DNA from: Hymenobacter metallilatus
GTDB taxonomy: Bacteria > Bacteroidota > Bacteroidia > Cytophagales > Hymenobacteraceae
Direction: 5' to 3'
Length of the DNA: 64,000 nucleotides
Assembly: GCF_003944705.1 (NCBI RefSeq)
Contig: NZ_RWIS01000017.1
Location: 1-64,000 of the forward strand
Shown: piece after piece, positions 1 through 9,636 of the stretch
Layout of the letters: each line of letters opens with the position of its first letter
Position numbering within the stretch: the first letter of the stretch is position 1
The notes under the pieces: model-generated
Database searches by the model: none
What the model was told of the DNA's origin: nothing
Seen by the model: the letters and a program-made list of their open reading frames with translations, nothing else
Made by a program: the position numbers and the translations under genes

Positions 1-90
1 GCCACTGCGAGTCAGTAAGGGGTTGGTAGCCATCAACCATAATGCCCGTGGAAGCCTAGGAACTCCCCGCGCAACTTACTGACTCGTTTC
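1..90 (+). ncRNA. structured element, possible 3' part of a small RNA or a terminator hairpin
   Basis: A perfect 12-bp inverted repeat (CGAGTCAGTAAG at 8-19, its complement at 75-86) closes a domain holding a smaller hairpin (21-25 pairing with 34-38) and a possible GGGG/CCCC helix (19-22 with 65-68). A T-rich run follows on the plus strand (87-95). The shape would fit a processed small RNA such as the Bacteroidota 6S-like class, or simply a long terminator for a gene left of the window. The class assignment is a guess; the helix is visible. Confidence 0.3.
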
Positions 91-379
91 TTTTTAGCCC
101 CTACCTAATTCCCAAACACGCTCTAAGGGTTTTTTCATCGAAATGATGCAAAAAGGTGGATGGTATGTATTTGGGAGGAAAAAACGTTAGTATGAGAATT
201 CTAAAATTAAGGCCGGATCATTGAAACTATTCAACTCAATGGCAAATAAATATGTCATTTCTGGCTGAATGTATCTTTTTTCCGGATGAAGGGGGCTATT
301 TGCCGGATATAGAATAAAGTGAAAAATGGATGAAATCTTCATTCAGAAGGCTTCAGGCCAATAAATAGGTACAAGGTAG
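91..379. other. AT-rich intergenic stretch, no gene seen
   Basis: About 290 bases with clearly lower GC than the neighbouring genes and no convincing open frame on either strand. It lies downstream of the minus-strand lipoprotein gene, so it may contain that operon's 3' end, but I see no strong hairpin plus T-tract. Confidence 0.5.
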
Positions 380-934
380 TCAGGGCACCCGAATGACGGC
401 TACGGCCGCGTATGGGGCATTGGTGAGGGCCCCTTGAATTTTGCCTCCATCCAAGGGAGTCAGTACAATCCGGCGGCCATCTGTTAGTACGTACTCGAAA
501 GTGAAGACAATTTCGTCCCGTTGCACGAAGAAATTGGGCTGAAACGGCACTTGGGTAGTTTGACCATTCGTAGTAACCGTGCGCGTCAGGTTCTGCAGCA
601 CCTCGGAGAAGGGAATGGTCAGGGTAGCAGGAAAGGAGGAAACCGTTTTGTACAGAATGCGGGGTTCCACGCTGGTACCACGCCGGAATGTTTTGTACAC
701 CTCAATGGAGGCCAACTGAATGTCGCGCTGGTTACCGGGGTCCAGAGTAAACTCGAATACCGGGTTAGCGCCACTCCTGACTTGGTTGTAGTCGTAAAAT
801 GACTTGCTGGCGGCAATAGAAGGAAAAATAACAGGCAGACTTTCTACCTCCGGATAGGGGTCCTTGTCATCGTTCCGGCAACCCGACACGAAAAGGAACC
901 CGAAGAGAAGCAACAGAGCAGAGAAGTATTTCAT
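380..934 (-). CDS. lipoprotein, third gene of a SusC/SusD operon
   Basis: A 184-residue secreted protein. The N-terminus has a basic start, a hydrophobic stretch and a lipobox (VSGC, Cys at about residue 19), so it should be lipidated and in Bacteroidota usually ends up in the outer membrane. I recognise no named domain. The rest looks like a compact beta-rich domain with few cysteines. It is the last gene after susC (2558-5815) and susD (977-2536) on the same strand, with a 42-bp gap, so it is probably co-transcribed. By analogy with other Sus-like loci it may be a surface glycan- or protein-binding accessory; that role is inferred from position only. Confidence 0.8.
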   Translation of the reverse strand: MKYFSALLLLFGFLFVSGCRNDDKDPYPEVESLPVIFPSIAASKSFYDYNQVRSGANPVFEFTLDPGNQRDIQLASIEVYKTFRRGTSVEPRILYKTVSSFPATLTIPFSEVLQNLTRTVTTNGQTTQVPFQPNFFVQRDEIVFTFEYVLTDGRRIVLTPLDGGKIQGALTNAPYAAVAVIRVP

Positions 935-976
935 GATGAACGTGTTGGCAGTGCTACAGATGAAGAGTGCCCCGGT

Positions 977-2536
977 TTAGTTGGGGTCCCAGAAGATACG
1001 GTCGGTGGCTACGTTCACCTGGGCCGGGGCATTGGGGTTGGCCAGCAGGTCCGACTGTCGGTAGGGTAGGCGCAACGGGAAGGGACCGGTGGCCACCGTC
1101 TGGGCATCGTTGTCGTCATCGGCACTTATGATAACCGGGGCGAGGTTGGTGCGGCGGTAGTCGGTGTACAGGTCCAACCCCGAGCCGAAGCTGGCAATGT
1201 ACTTTTCCGTCATAATCTGCCGCAGCTTGTCGGTATCGGTGGCGGCGTTGGTGTAGCGGGTGAGGGCCGCCGTTACATAGGTACTGATGCTGGTGGCCGA
1301 AATAACGGGGCTGCCATCCGCCGTGGCAATGGCATTCACCTTGTCGAAGGCGGCTCGAATGCCCTCTTCGTAGGCTTGCCGCGCGGCCGTGGGGTTGCTC
1401 AGTACCATCAGCTGTAGCTCCGCCTCAATGAACTTGCGCGAGAAAAACGGTAGAAAACGCTGCGCTACTACCCCTTTGCCCGAAGACTGCGTGGCCAGGC
1501 CGCCCGCATTGTTGTCGTACTTGCCACCAATAGGGTACAGGCCCTGCAGGGTGCGCAGGCTGGAGTTGTTGGTGGCAGCATTGGGGCCTACACTGCCGAA
1601 GCGCGTGGAAATAAATTTTCCATCCTGAAAATCCACGGTTTGCGCCACCGTAGAGGTAACCTGATTGTAGAAGTAATACGGAATGCGCGGATCGGTTCGA
1701 GACTTCATCAGCTGAAAAAACCGCGGATTGATGCTGTTTTCCCGGCCGCTGTTGGCATAGTCGCCAATGAAGCCCAGGTTACGGTTGTCGGGCTGGGTGC
1801 TGGCCCCGTACCGGAACTCGAAGTCGCCCCCGCTGGGTAGCAGGTCGCCGGCTGTCAGTAGGGCAGCTACGGGCTGCTGCACGTTGCGCACCAGCCGCAC
1901 CTGGTTGTACAGCTTCAGCTTAATCGTAGAGGCCAGCTGGCGCCACCGCGTGAGGTTGCCATTGTAAATCAGGTCGCCGCTGATGGTACTATTGGGGGCT
2001 TTGGCCAGGTTGGCAATACCTTCATCCAGCAGCCGAAACAGGTCGTCGTAAATCTGCGCGTCGTCGTCGTAGCGCGGGGCGCGGTTGGCGGCGCCCTGCA
2101 GAGCCTCTGAGTACGGAATGTCGCCCCACATATCCACCATCTGACTGAACATGTAGGCTTTCTGGATCTGGGCAATGCCTACGTAGGCCCACTGCTGGCT
2201 GGCCGTGCTCTGGCGGATGATTTGCTCGTTATTCGAAAGGGCGTCGGTATATAAGCCGGCCCATTCATTCTCGAACGACTGACCGGTGAGGGTGTAGGAG
2301 CCGATACGGGTGTTTACCAACTGCTGCATGATGGCCGAGGTAGGCTGGCTCAGCCCATTCACGCTCTGGCCCAGGTAGGTGCTCATGGCAGCCTGAGAGG
2401 CGGCCAGCAGTAAGGGGCTTTCTACCTGCGTGGGATTCAGCGGGTCGGTATTGACGTCCAAAAAATCGTTACAACCGGTGCCCAGCGCCAATAAGCCGAG
2501 CAGGCTTAAGGTGGGCAAAGTTTTGCGGAAAAGCAT
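977..2536 (-). CDS. SusD/RagB-family outer-membrane lipoprotein (SusD-like_2 type)
   Basis: The lid protein that sits over a SusC channel and captures substrate at the cell surface. The 519-residue product has a lipoprotein signal (LGTGC, Cys at about 22) followed by the family hallmark FLDVNTDPLNPTQ and a helical TPR-like body. The C-terminus, ending IFWDPN, is typical of this subfamily. I start it at the ATG at 2536; a TTG two codons earlier (2542) is in frame but adds nothing. It follows susC by 21 bp and precedes the small lipoprotein gene, forming a three-gene unit. Substrate cannot be told from sequence; no glycoside hydrolase or peptidase is adjacent to hint at it. Confidence 0.93.
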   Translation of the reverse strand: MLFRKTLPTLSLLGLLALGTGCNDFLDVNTDPLNPTQVESPLLLAASQAAMSTYLGQSVNGLSQPTSAIMQQLVNTRIGSYTLTGQSFENEWAGLYTDALSNNEQIIRQSTASQQWAYVGIAQIQKAYMFSQMVDMWGDIPYSEALQGAANRAPRYDDDAQIYDDLFRLLDEGIANLAKAPNSTISGDLIYNGNLTRWRQLASTIKLKLYNQVRLVRNVQQPVAALLTAGDLLPSGGDFEFRYGASTQPDNRNLGFIGDYANSGRENSINPRFFQLMKSRTDPRIPYYFYNQVTSTVAQTVDFQDGKFISTRFGSVGPNAATNNSSLRTLQGLYPIGGKYDNNAGGLATQSSGKGVVAQRFLPFFSRKFIEAELQLMVLSNPTAARQAYEEGIRAAFDKVNAIATADGSPVISATSISTYVTAALTRYTNAATDTDKLRQIMTEKYIASFGSGLDLYTDYRRTNLAPVIISADDDNDAQTVATGPFPLRLPYRQSDLLANPNAPAQVNVATDRIFWDPN

Positions 2537-2557
2537 ATGCAAGAAAGGAAGTCGGGG

Positions 2558-5500
2558 TTAGAAAGTAACGCGCAAGTTCATGCCATAGCGGCGGGCCGTG
2601 GGGGCATTGGTATACTCAAAGCCTTGGGCGTTGGAGTTGCTGAACGAGCTGGTTTCGGGGTCGAAGTTGGTGTACTTGGGCAGGTTGGGGGAGTACCAGT
2701 ATAGGTTGCGGCCCGAGAAAGAAACCGTGAGGGCGCCAATTTTAGCCTTCTCTACCCACTTGGTGGGTACTGCAAAAGCCAGCGTTACTTCCCGCAGGCG
2801 CACCGTGGTGGCCTCAAAAATGGAGTACTCGTCGGGGCTGTTGAGGGCAATGGAGCCGCCGGCCGACTGGAAGTACAAATCGTTGACGGATATAGCCCGG
2901 TTGTTGGGAATGGTGCTGCCGTCGGAGTTACGCTGGGGTTGCTGCAGGTTGTTGGGGTCGGCCAGCACACCCTTAATTAGCACCAGCCGCTCCCGGTCCT
3001 CCGTGTCCTTGGTTACGCCCCGCCCAATCAACGACTGAATGGTGGTGGAATACAGGTCGCCGCCGTAGCGGTAGTCCACCACGGTGTTCAGCGTAATCCA
3101 TTTCCAGCGGAAGGAGTTGGTAAAGCCCATCTGAAATTTAGGGTTCGGATTTCCGATTACCTTAAATTCGGTGGCTTCAATAAGGGCCCCGGTTTTGGGA
3201 TTAATTAACAAGTTGCCATTGTCATCCCGGGCCGCTACCGAGCCATAAATCAGTCCGTACTGGTACTTCTTGCCATCTTTTGGGGCGAAGTGAATGGCCT
3301 GTGGCCCGCCGGCAAAAGCCGGAGCATTCAGAGGCAGCTGGTCCAAACCCGGTGCCAGTTCCTCAATCAGGTTAAGGTTGTGAGCAAAGGTTGTATAACT
3401 ATTCCAGCCGAAGTTTTCCGTCTGTACCGGTACCAGCGTCAGGCCCAGCTCCACACCTTTATTGGAAACTTCCCCAAAGTTGGTGAGATACTGGCTGAAG
3501 CCGGTAGAAGTCGGAATCTGGATGGGCGAAATCTGATTGGTGGTATGCCGGTTATAGTACGTGGCTTCCAACGCAACGCGGTCCTTCAGGAAACCCAGGT
3601 CAAGCCCGACCTCCGTGCTGGTGGTAAATTCCGGCGTCAGGTTGGGGTTGCCAATAGTACCGGCAAAGCTGGCGCCCGGAGTGAGGAAGGATACGCCATC
3701 GGCCCGGAAGGGAAAATCCGTGCTGCCGGCGTTATTGCCGTAAGAGGGGTTGATGGTGTACTGGGTAGAAAGAGAATACGGGTCGGCGTCGTTACCAGTC
3801 CGGGAAATACTGGCGCGCACCTTGCCCAGGTTTAGCCAGTTGTATTTTAGGTCGAAGGCATCCGTAAATACAAACGACACCCCGGCGCTGGGATAAAAGA
3901 AGCTCCGGTTGCTGGTGGGTAGGGTAGAAGACCAGTCATTACGGCCCGTCAGGTTCAGATAGGCCCAGTCCTTATACCCCAGCGTCACGTCGCCCAATAC
4001 CCCAAACAGTCGGCGCTTACTGTAGCCAGCACCGTTCGTGAATATTTCCTGGGTATTACTAATGTTGTCAATCCCGAATACGGTAATCTTGTTGCCGCTG
4101 AACGAGGTGCTTTCGTACTGACGCTGGTTGATGTTATGGCCCAGCACGGCCCGCAGCGAAATATCTTCGTTCAGGTTTCGGTCGGCCGTCAGCAGCAGCG
4201 TCTGCTCCAGCTCGGTGTTGCGGATGTTGTCCTCCAGAATGTTGCCCACGCCCCCAGCGCCCACCGAACCCGGCCGGATGGTCGTCCGGCGGGCTTCCGT
4301 GTACGTATTCACGCCCCCCACGTAACTCAGGCTCAGCCAGCTGTTGATATCGTAGCCCAACGACACGTTGCTGATAACCCGGTCAACCTGGGAAGTATAG
4401 CGGTTATTTTCTACCGACCACAGCGGATTGTCAGCCTGGCCCGTCAGCCAGCCGTACACCGAGCCTTTCGTAAGGGGGTTAGTCGTGGGCAGCCCCATCA
4501 AATCCATGTTGCGGGGCTGGAACAGAATGCGGGCGAAGGCCGAAGCATTGCCAATGGCATTATTGGCGCCCAGCTGTGGCCCCTGCTGGTTACTGTTTGT
4601 ATAGGTAACGCTGCCCCCAATCCGGAGCTTGTTGAATTGAGAAGAGCCCCCGGCACTGATGCTGTTGCGGATAAAATTCGATTCCGGAATCATACCCTGC
4701 TGGTCGGCCCGCGACACCACGCTGGTAAAGGTGGCATTGTCCGTAGCACCCGTCAGCGTTATCGAGTTTTCGAATAGCCGGCCGGTATCGAAAAAGTCCT
4801 TGACGTTGTCGGGATAAGCCTTGTAGTCGTACGTCTGATCTACATACTCCGGAAAAGCGGTCTGCAGCTCAGGTAAGGTGGCCAGGGGGTGCTGCACCGG
4901 CGCAATAGTGCCGAACCGGGGGCCCCAGCTGCCGTTAGTGGTGCCATAGGCAAAGTTGGCTCCCGACCCGTACGAGTTCTGGTACTGGGGCAGGTTGGCA
5001 ATTTTTTCCAAAGAGTACGCCGAGCTGTAATCCACTTTCACGCCTTTTTGCGCGCGTTTCTTACTGCCGGTTTTAGTGGTAATTACAATCACCCCGTTTG
5101 CCCCGCGTGAGCCGTACAATGCCGCCGCCGCGCCCCCTTTCAGCACGTTCATGCTTTCAATGTTGTTGGGGTCCAGATCGGCAGCCCGGTTCGAGTAGCC
5201 GGCTCCCCGCACCAAGGGGTTATCAGAGTTCAGCTGGTCATTGTTGAAGGGAATACCATCCACAATAAACAGCGGCTGGTTGTTGCGCTGCAACGAGGAG
5301 TTGCCCCGGATGGTAATTCGTGTGGAGGAGCCGGGTACCCCGCTGGCGCTGGTGATATTCACGCCCGGAATCTTGCCCTGCAGCGTCCGGAGCACATCCG
5401 GCTCCGACTTCTGCACCACCTGCTCATTCTTGATTTCACTAACGGCATAGCCCAATGCCCGCTTCTCGCGCTGGATACCGGCAGCCGTAACAATTACTTC

Positions 5501-5815
5501 GCTGAGCTGCTCCGTATTCACGGCCAGTGTAACGTCCAGCACGGCATTGCTGCCAATGCTGACTTCCTGCGTACTAAACCCCAGTTGCTTCACAACAAGC
5601 GTGGTGGCCGATGCCGGAATATTGAGCGTGTACTGGCCTTCGGCGTTAGTAGCAGTACCAATAGTAGAGCCCTTCACAATCACGCTGACGCCCGGCAAGC
5701 CCTCTTTGGTAGTTGCGTCCAGTACTCGGCCGCTAATAGTTCGCGTCTGCGCCTGCCCATGTCCCATAACGGACAAGGCCAGGAGCAGAGCCCCCAGCAA
5801 GTAGTGGTGTTTCAT
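2558..5815 (-). CDS. SusC/RagA-family TonB-dependent outer-membrane receptor
   Basis: The 1085-residue product is a full-length SusC-type transporter. A signal peptide (about residues 1-22) is followed by a carboxypeptidase-regulatory-like beta domain (about 24-110), a plug (about 120-250, with VDGIPF and the ALYGSRGANGVIVITT block) and a 22-strand barrel ending in a C-terminal aromatic residue. There is no STN signalling domain, so it is not expected to work with an anti-sigma factor. It imports oligomers with energy from TonB-ExbBD, together with the SusD partner encoded next to it. It starts at ATG 5815; a near-match to the -7 box lies only a few bases upstream. It is divergent from a second susC at 6406. 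Confidence 0.95.
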   Translation of the reverse strand: MKHHYLLGALLLALSVMGHGQAQTRTISGRVLDATTKEGLPGVSVIVKGSTIGTATNAEGQYTLNIPASATTLVVKQLGFSTQEVSIGSNAVLDVTLAVNTEQLSEVIVTAAGIQREKRALGYAVSEIKNEQVVQKSEPDVLRTLQGKIPGVNITSASGVPGSSTRITIRGNSSLQRNNQPLFIVDGIPFNNDQLNSDNPLVRGAGYSNRAADLDPNNIESMNVLKGGAAAALYGSRGANGVIVITTKTGSKKRAQKGVKVDYSSAYSLEKIANLPQYQNSYGSGANFAYGTTNGSWGPRFGTIAPVQHPLATLPELQTAFPEYVDQTYDYKAYPDNVKDFFDTGRLFENSITLTGATDNATFTSVVSRADQQGMIPESNFIRNSISAGGSSQFNKLRIGGSVTYTNSNQQGPQLGANNAIGNASAFARILFQPRNMDLMGLPTTNPLTKGSVYGWLTGQADNPLWSVENNRYTSQVDRVISNVSLGYDINSWLSLSYVGGVNTYTEARRTTIRPGSVGAGGVGNILEDNIRNTELEQTLLLTADRNLNEDISLRAVLGHNINQRQYESTSFSGNKITVFGIDNISNTQEIFTNGAGYSKRRLFGVLGDVTLGYKDWAYLNLTGRNDWSSTLPTSNRSFFYPSAGVSFVFTDAFDLKYNWLNLGKVRASISRTGNDADPYSLSTQYTINPSYGNNAGSTDFPFRADGVSFLTPGASFAGTIGNPNLTPEFTTSTEVGLDLGFLKDRVALEATYYNRHTTNQISPIQIPTSTGFSQYLTNFGEVSNKGVELGLTLVPVQTENFGWNSYTTFAHNLNLIEELAPGLDQLPLNAPAFAGGPQAIHFAPKDGKKYQYGLIYGSVAARDDNGNLLINPKTGALIEATEFKVIGNPNPKFQMGFTNSFRWKWITLNTVVDYRYGGDLYSTTIQSLIGRGVTKDTEDRERLVLIKGVLADPNNLQQPQRNSDGSTIPNNRAISVNDLYFQSAGGSIALNSPDEYSIFEATTVRLREVTLAFAVPTKWVEKAKIGALTVSFSGRNLYWYSPNLPKYTNFDPETSSFSNSNAQGFEYTNAPTARRYGMNLRVTF

Positions 5816-6405
5816 GAAAAAAAAGTAGAGTTAGGACAATAGGAAAGAAATGAGCGTGAGACCTGCGTAGCTAAAGTAGTTTTTTTGCACGGAATACTGG
5901 CATATATAGATTCTTATTGAAATTAGTAGGGGATAAAGGGCCAAACACTGGTCAAATCATCAAACCGGCAGCCTCTTAGCTAGGTGGTTACCACAGCTGG
6001 CTACTATTTAGTGTAGCAGGGCTGAGAAAACACAACCTGCCCTATCAGTAAGGGGCAGACCTCATGTGTTGGTGATAGGGACATACAGCCATTTGTTCTG
6101 TACTACTATTATATATGGCCCGAAATGAGGATGCGGAAGCCAAGGAGGCTACTGCAGGAATACGATTGTGTAGGCAACAACTACTACAATTGATAATGAA
6201 CTAATTCAATATTGAATAGTACTAAAATGTTGGTATTTATTCCTAATATCTTATCAGCAACCCTATTGTAGTAGTTGTTGCAATAAATGTTCGAACAGTT
6301 GATTACTTTTAGCGAAGAATGAGAGCAGGGTTTAAAACTTTTCAGTTTTAGACATCAAATCCTAACTTGGAGCTCAGTTTAACTCACCAAACCTTTTTCA
6401 CTCAC
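5816..6405. promoter_or_regulatory. shared control region between two divergent susC genes
   Basis: A 590-bp AT-rich gap that must hold promoters for both SusC/D operons. Seen in it: a perfect 17-bp inverted repeat (6174-6190 and 6265-6281), a 14-bp perfect palindrome ATTCAATATTGAAT at 6204-6217 inside that repeat, and an imperfect dyad around 5976-6005. A TACTTTTA at 6304-6311 is one base from the -7 consensus and could serve the plus-strand susC, leaving a leader of roughly 90 bases. No open frame of note is present. Confidence 0.5.
6174..6281. repeat. 17-bp perfect inverted repeat with 74-bp spacer
   Basis: The arm at 6174-6190 (GCAACAACTACTACAAT) is exactly complementary to 6265-6281. 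The spacer contains a separate 14-bp palindrome at 6204-6217. The right arm ends about 22 bases before a candidate -7 box of the plus-strand susC, so it could be a repressor or activator site, or a looping pair. No gene lies inside. Confidence 0.6.
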
Positions 6406-9400
6406 ATGCGGAAAATTTTATTGACGGCGGCTCTGGCCGCGCCCGTACTGTTGCAGCAGGCGGCCGCGCAGAACCGGCAAATCTCTGGGCGGGTTACCGA
6501 CCGTTCGACTGGTCAAGGCCTTCCGGGAGTTACGGTACTCGTTAAGGGTACCACTATTGGTGTTTCCACCAATTCCGATGGTACCTATACCATTAGCGCA
6601 CCTGCAACTGCTACCACCCTGTCGTTCACCTCTATCGGCTTCGTAGCCGTTGAGCGTACTATCGGTGATGCTTCCACAATTGACATTGGGCTGGCTACTG
6701 ACTCCAAGCAACTGGGCGAAGTAATCGTAACGGCTCAGAACGTAGAGCGTACCCGCAACTCGCTGCCCTACTCGGCAACGCAGGTAGAGGGTGACAACAT
6801 CACGAAGGCCCGTAACCCTAACTTTATCAACGGTCTGTCGGGTAAAGTAGCCGGTGTGCAGATCCGCCAGAGCAACACGCTCGGTGGTTCCACCAACGTG
6901 CTGATCCGGGGTACCAAGTCGCTGTTCGGGAACAACCAGCCTTTGTTCGTAGTAGACGGCGTTCCAATCAGCAACGCCAACACTAACTCTGCTGATCAGC
7001 AGACGGGTCGTGGTGGATACGACTACGGCAACGCTGCTGCTGACATCAACCCCGATGATATTGCTTCAACGACTATCCTGAAGGGTGCTGCCGCAACGGC
7101 CCTGTACGGGGAGCGTGCAGCCAACGGCGTAATCCTGATTACGACCAAGAAAGGCCGTAAGGGCCTGGGCGTAACTATTAACCTGGGTGCCACCGCCGGC
7201 CGCATCGACAAGAAAACCTTCATTAAGTATCAGAATGAGTACGGTGCTGGTTATGGCCGCTACTACGAAGATGCTTCCGGTTTCTTCCTGTCGCGTGACA
7301 TCAACGGCGACGGTGTGGATGATCTGGTAACTCCTTTGTCGGAAGATGCTTCCTACGGTGCCAGATTCGATCCAAATCTGCGCGTCTACCAGTGGGATTC
7401 GTTTGATCCTACCTCGCCTACCTACAAGCAGGCCACACCCTGGGTAGCAGCTGAAAACGGTCCGGAGTCCTTCTTTAAGACGGCCTTCACCCTCAACAAC
7501 AGCATTTCCATTGATGGTGGCAACGACAATGGCTACTTCAAGCTGGGCTACAACAACATCCGCGACAAGGGTGTGCTGGAGAACTCCGAAGTAAACAAGA
7601 ACATTGTCAACTTCGCTGGATCCCTGAACCTGACGCCTAAGCTGACTACCACGGCGGCTATTAACTACACCCGCGTAGATGGCAAAGGCCGTTACGGTAC
7701 AGGTTATGGTGATGGTAACGTCATGACCAACTTCCGTCAGTGGTGGCAGACCAACGTAGATCTGAAGCAGCAGAAAGCCGCTTTCGAGCGTACCGGCCGC
7801 AACGCTACCTGGAACTACTCTGACCCCAGCGACCTGTCGCCCATCTACTGGAACAACCCCTACTGGGTTCGGTACAAGAACTACGAAACCGACCAGCGTA
7901 ACCGCTTCTTCGGCAACGTAGCTGCCACGTATAAAGTAACTGACTGGTTCAACATCCTGGGTCGCGTAACAGCTGACTCCTACGATGAGATTCAGGAGGA
8001 GCGGAACGCCGTGGGCAGCGTAGGTTTGTCCAGCTATGACCGCTACAACCGGACCTCGCGGGAGTATAACTACGACCTGATCGGTAACTTCTCGAAGAAT
8101 GTTACCGACAATTTCAGCATCAAGGGGCTGATTGGCGCTAACCTGCGTCGTCAGTACATCAGCACTATTTCCGCTGGTACCAACGGTGGTCTGGTTGTGC
8201 CGGATCTGTACTCCTTGTCGAACTCGGCCAGCGACCCGCTGCCCCCGAATGAAAACGAACAAAAAATTGCTGTAGACGGTATTTTCGCCAGCGCTACGCT
8301 TGGTTTCCGTGAGATGCTCTTCCTGGATCTGACGGCCCGTCGTGACAAATCGACTACGCTGCCCAGCAAGAACAACACGTTTGTGTATCCTTCGGTAGCA
8401 GCTGGTTTTGTTTTCTCGGAGCTGATGAAGGATGTATCGTGGTTGTCCTACGGTAAAATCCGCGCTAACTACGCCGAGGTTGGCCAGGGTGCTTCGGCAT
8501 TAGCAGTAAACGATATCTACTCGAAGATTTCGACTTTCAATGGCAACCCCCTGTTCTCGGTTCCAAGCACCAAGAACAACCCCGACCTGAAGCCTGAGCG
8601 CACGAAGAGCGCCGAAGGTGGTCTGGAAATGAATTTCCTCTCCAACCGGGTAGGCTTCGACTTCACGGTATACCAGCAGAACACGGTTAACCAGATCATT
8701 CCGGTTACCCTCTCGACGGCCACTGGCTACAGCAACCGCTTCGTAAACTCGGGTGAAGTGCGTAACCGTGGTATCGAGCTGACGGCTTTTGTAACGCCGG
8801 TTAAAACCGCTGATTTCTCCTGGACGCTGAACGCCAACTGGACGCGCAACCGCAACGAGGTTCTCTCGCTGTATCAGGATGTGCAGAACATTGTACTGGC
8901 TACCTACCAGGGCGGTGTTAGCTCCAACGCTACCGTAGGTGAGCCCTTCGGCTCAATCCGTGGCTCAAACTACGTGTACAAAGACGGGCAGAAAGTAGTT
9001 AGCGCTACAACTGGTTATTACCAGCAGTCGGCTACTTCGAACGAAGTAATCGGTAACCCCAACCCTGACTGGACCGGTGGTGTTTCCAACACCCTGAACT
9101 ACAAAGGTCTGGCGCTGTACTTCCTGGTAGACATCCGCCAGGGTGGTGATATCTTCTCCCTGGACCGCTACTATGGTCTGGCAACCGGTATGACCCCAGA
9201 AACGGCTGGTTTGAATGACCTGGGTAACCCTTCGCGTAACACAATTGCCAATGGTGGTGGTGTTATCCTGCCCGGTGTGCTGGCTGATGGTACGCCAAAC
9301 ACCCGCCGCGTAAGCAACACCAACTACGGTCTGTATGGCTACCTGCGCAACCCTGCTGCCGGCTTCGTGTACGATGCCAGCTTCGTGAAGCTGCGCGAAG

Positions 9401-9624
9401 TATCCCTGACTTACTCGCTGCCAACCTCCATCACGTCGAAACTGGGTGGTGTGAAGGGTATCGACTTCTCCGTAGTAGGTCGTAACCTCTGGATTATCTC
9501 CAAGAATCTGCCGGATGCTGACCCTGAAGATGCACTGAGCTCAGGAAACTTGGGTCAGGGTTATTCTTCGGGATCTTTCCCTGCTGTTCGCACGTTTGGT
9601 GGTAACATCCGCTTAAGCTTCTAA
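6406..9624 (+). CDS. SusC/RagA-family TonB-dependent outer-membrane receptor (second copy)
   Basis: A 1072-residue SusC-type channel. Signal peptide to about residue 22 (ending AAAQ), carboxypeptidase-regulatory-like domain (about 24-110), plug with VDGVPI and the ALYGERAANGVILITT block, then a large barrel ending RLSF. I place the start at ATG 6406 because it gives a clean signal peptide; the upstream TTG at 6367 would add 13 odd residues. It is only moderately similar to the divergent SusC, so the two are not a recent duplication. Codon choice differs from that copy: GGT, CGT and GCT are favoured, as in the ribosomal and act genes here, which suggests strong expression. It is followed by its SusD partner after 12 bp. 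Confidence 0.95.
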   Translation: MRKILLTAALAAPVLLQQAAAQNRQISGRVTDRSTGQGLPGVTVLVKGTTIGVSTNSDGTYTISAPATATTLSFTSIGFVAVERTIGDASTIDIGLATDSKQLGEVIVTAQNVERTRNSLPYSATQVEGDNITKARNPNFINGLSGKVAGVQIRQSNTLGGSTNVLIRGTKSLFGNNQPLFVVDGVPISNANTNSADQQTGRGGYDYGNAAADINPDDIASTTILKGAAATALYGERAANGVILITTKKGRKGLGVTINLGATAGRIDKKTFIKYQNEYGAGYGRYYEDASGFFLSRDINGDGVDDLVTPLSEDASYGARFDPNLRVYQWDSFDPTSPTYKQATPWVAAENGPESFFKTAFTLNNSISIDGGNDNGYFKLGYNNIRDKGVLENSEVNKNIVNFAGSLNLTPKLTTTAAINYTRVDGKGRYGTGYGDGNVMTNFRQWWQTNVDLKQQKAAFERTGRNATWNYSDPSDLSPIYWNNPYWVRYKNYETDQRNRFFGNVAATYKVTDWFNILGRVTADSYDEIQEERNAVGSVGLSSYDRYNRTSREYNYDLIGNFSKNVTDNFSIKGLIGANLRRQYISTISAGTNGGLVVPDLYSLSNSASDPLPPNENEQKIAVDGIFASATLGFREMLFLDLTARRDKSTTLPSKNNTFVYPSVAAGFVFSELMKDVSWLSYGKIRANYAEVGQGASALAVNDIYSKISTFNGNPLFSVPSTKNNPDLKPERTKSAEGGLEMNFLSNRVGFDFTVYQQNTVNQIIPVTLSTATGYSNRFVNSGEVRNRGIELTAFVTPVKTADFSWTLNANWTRNRNEVLSLYQDVQNIVLATYQGGVSSNATVGEPFGSIRGSNYVYKDGQKVVSATTGYYQQSATSNEVIGNPNPDWTGGVSNTLNYKGLALYFLVDIRQGGDIFSLDRYYGLATGMTPETAGLNDLGNPSRNTIANGGGVILPGVLADGTPNTRRVSNTNYGLYGYLRNPAAGFVYDASFVKLREVSLTYSLPTSITSKLGGVKGIDFSVVGRNLWIISKNLPDADPEDALSSGNLGQGYSSGSFPAVRTFGGNIRLSF

Positions 9625-9636
9625 GGAAAATTACAA

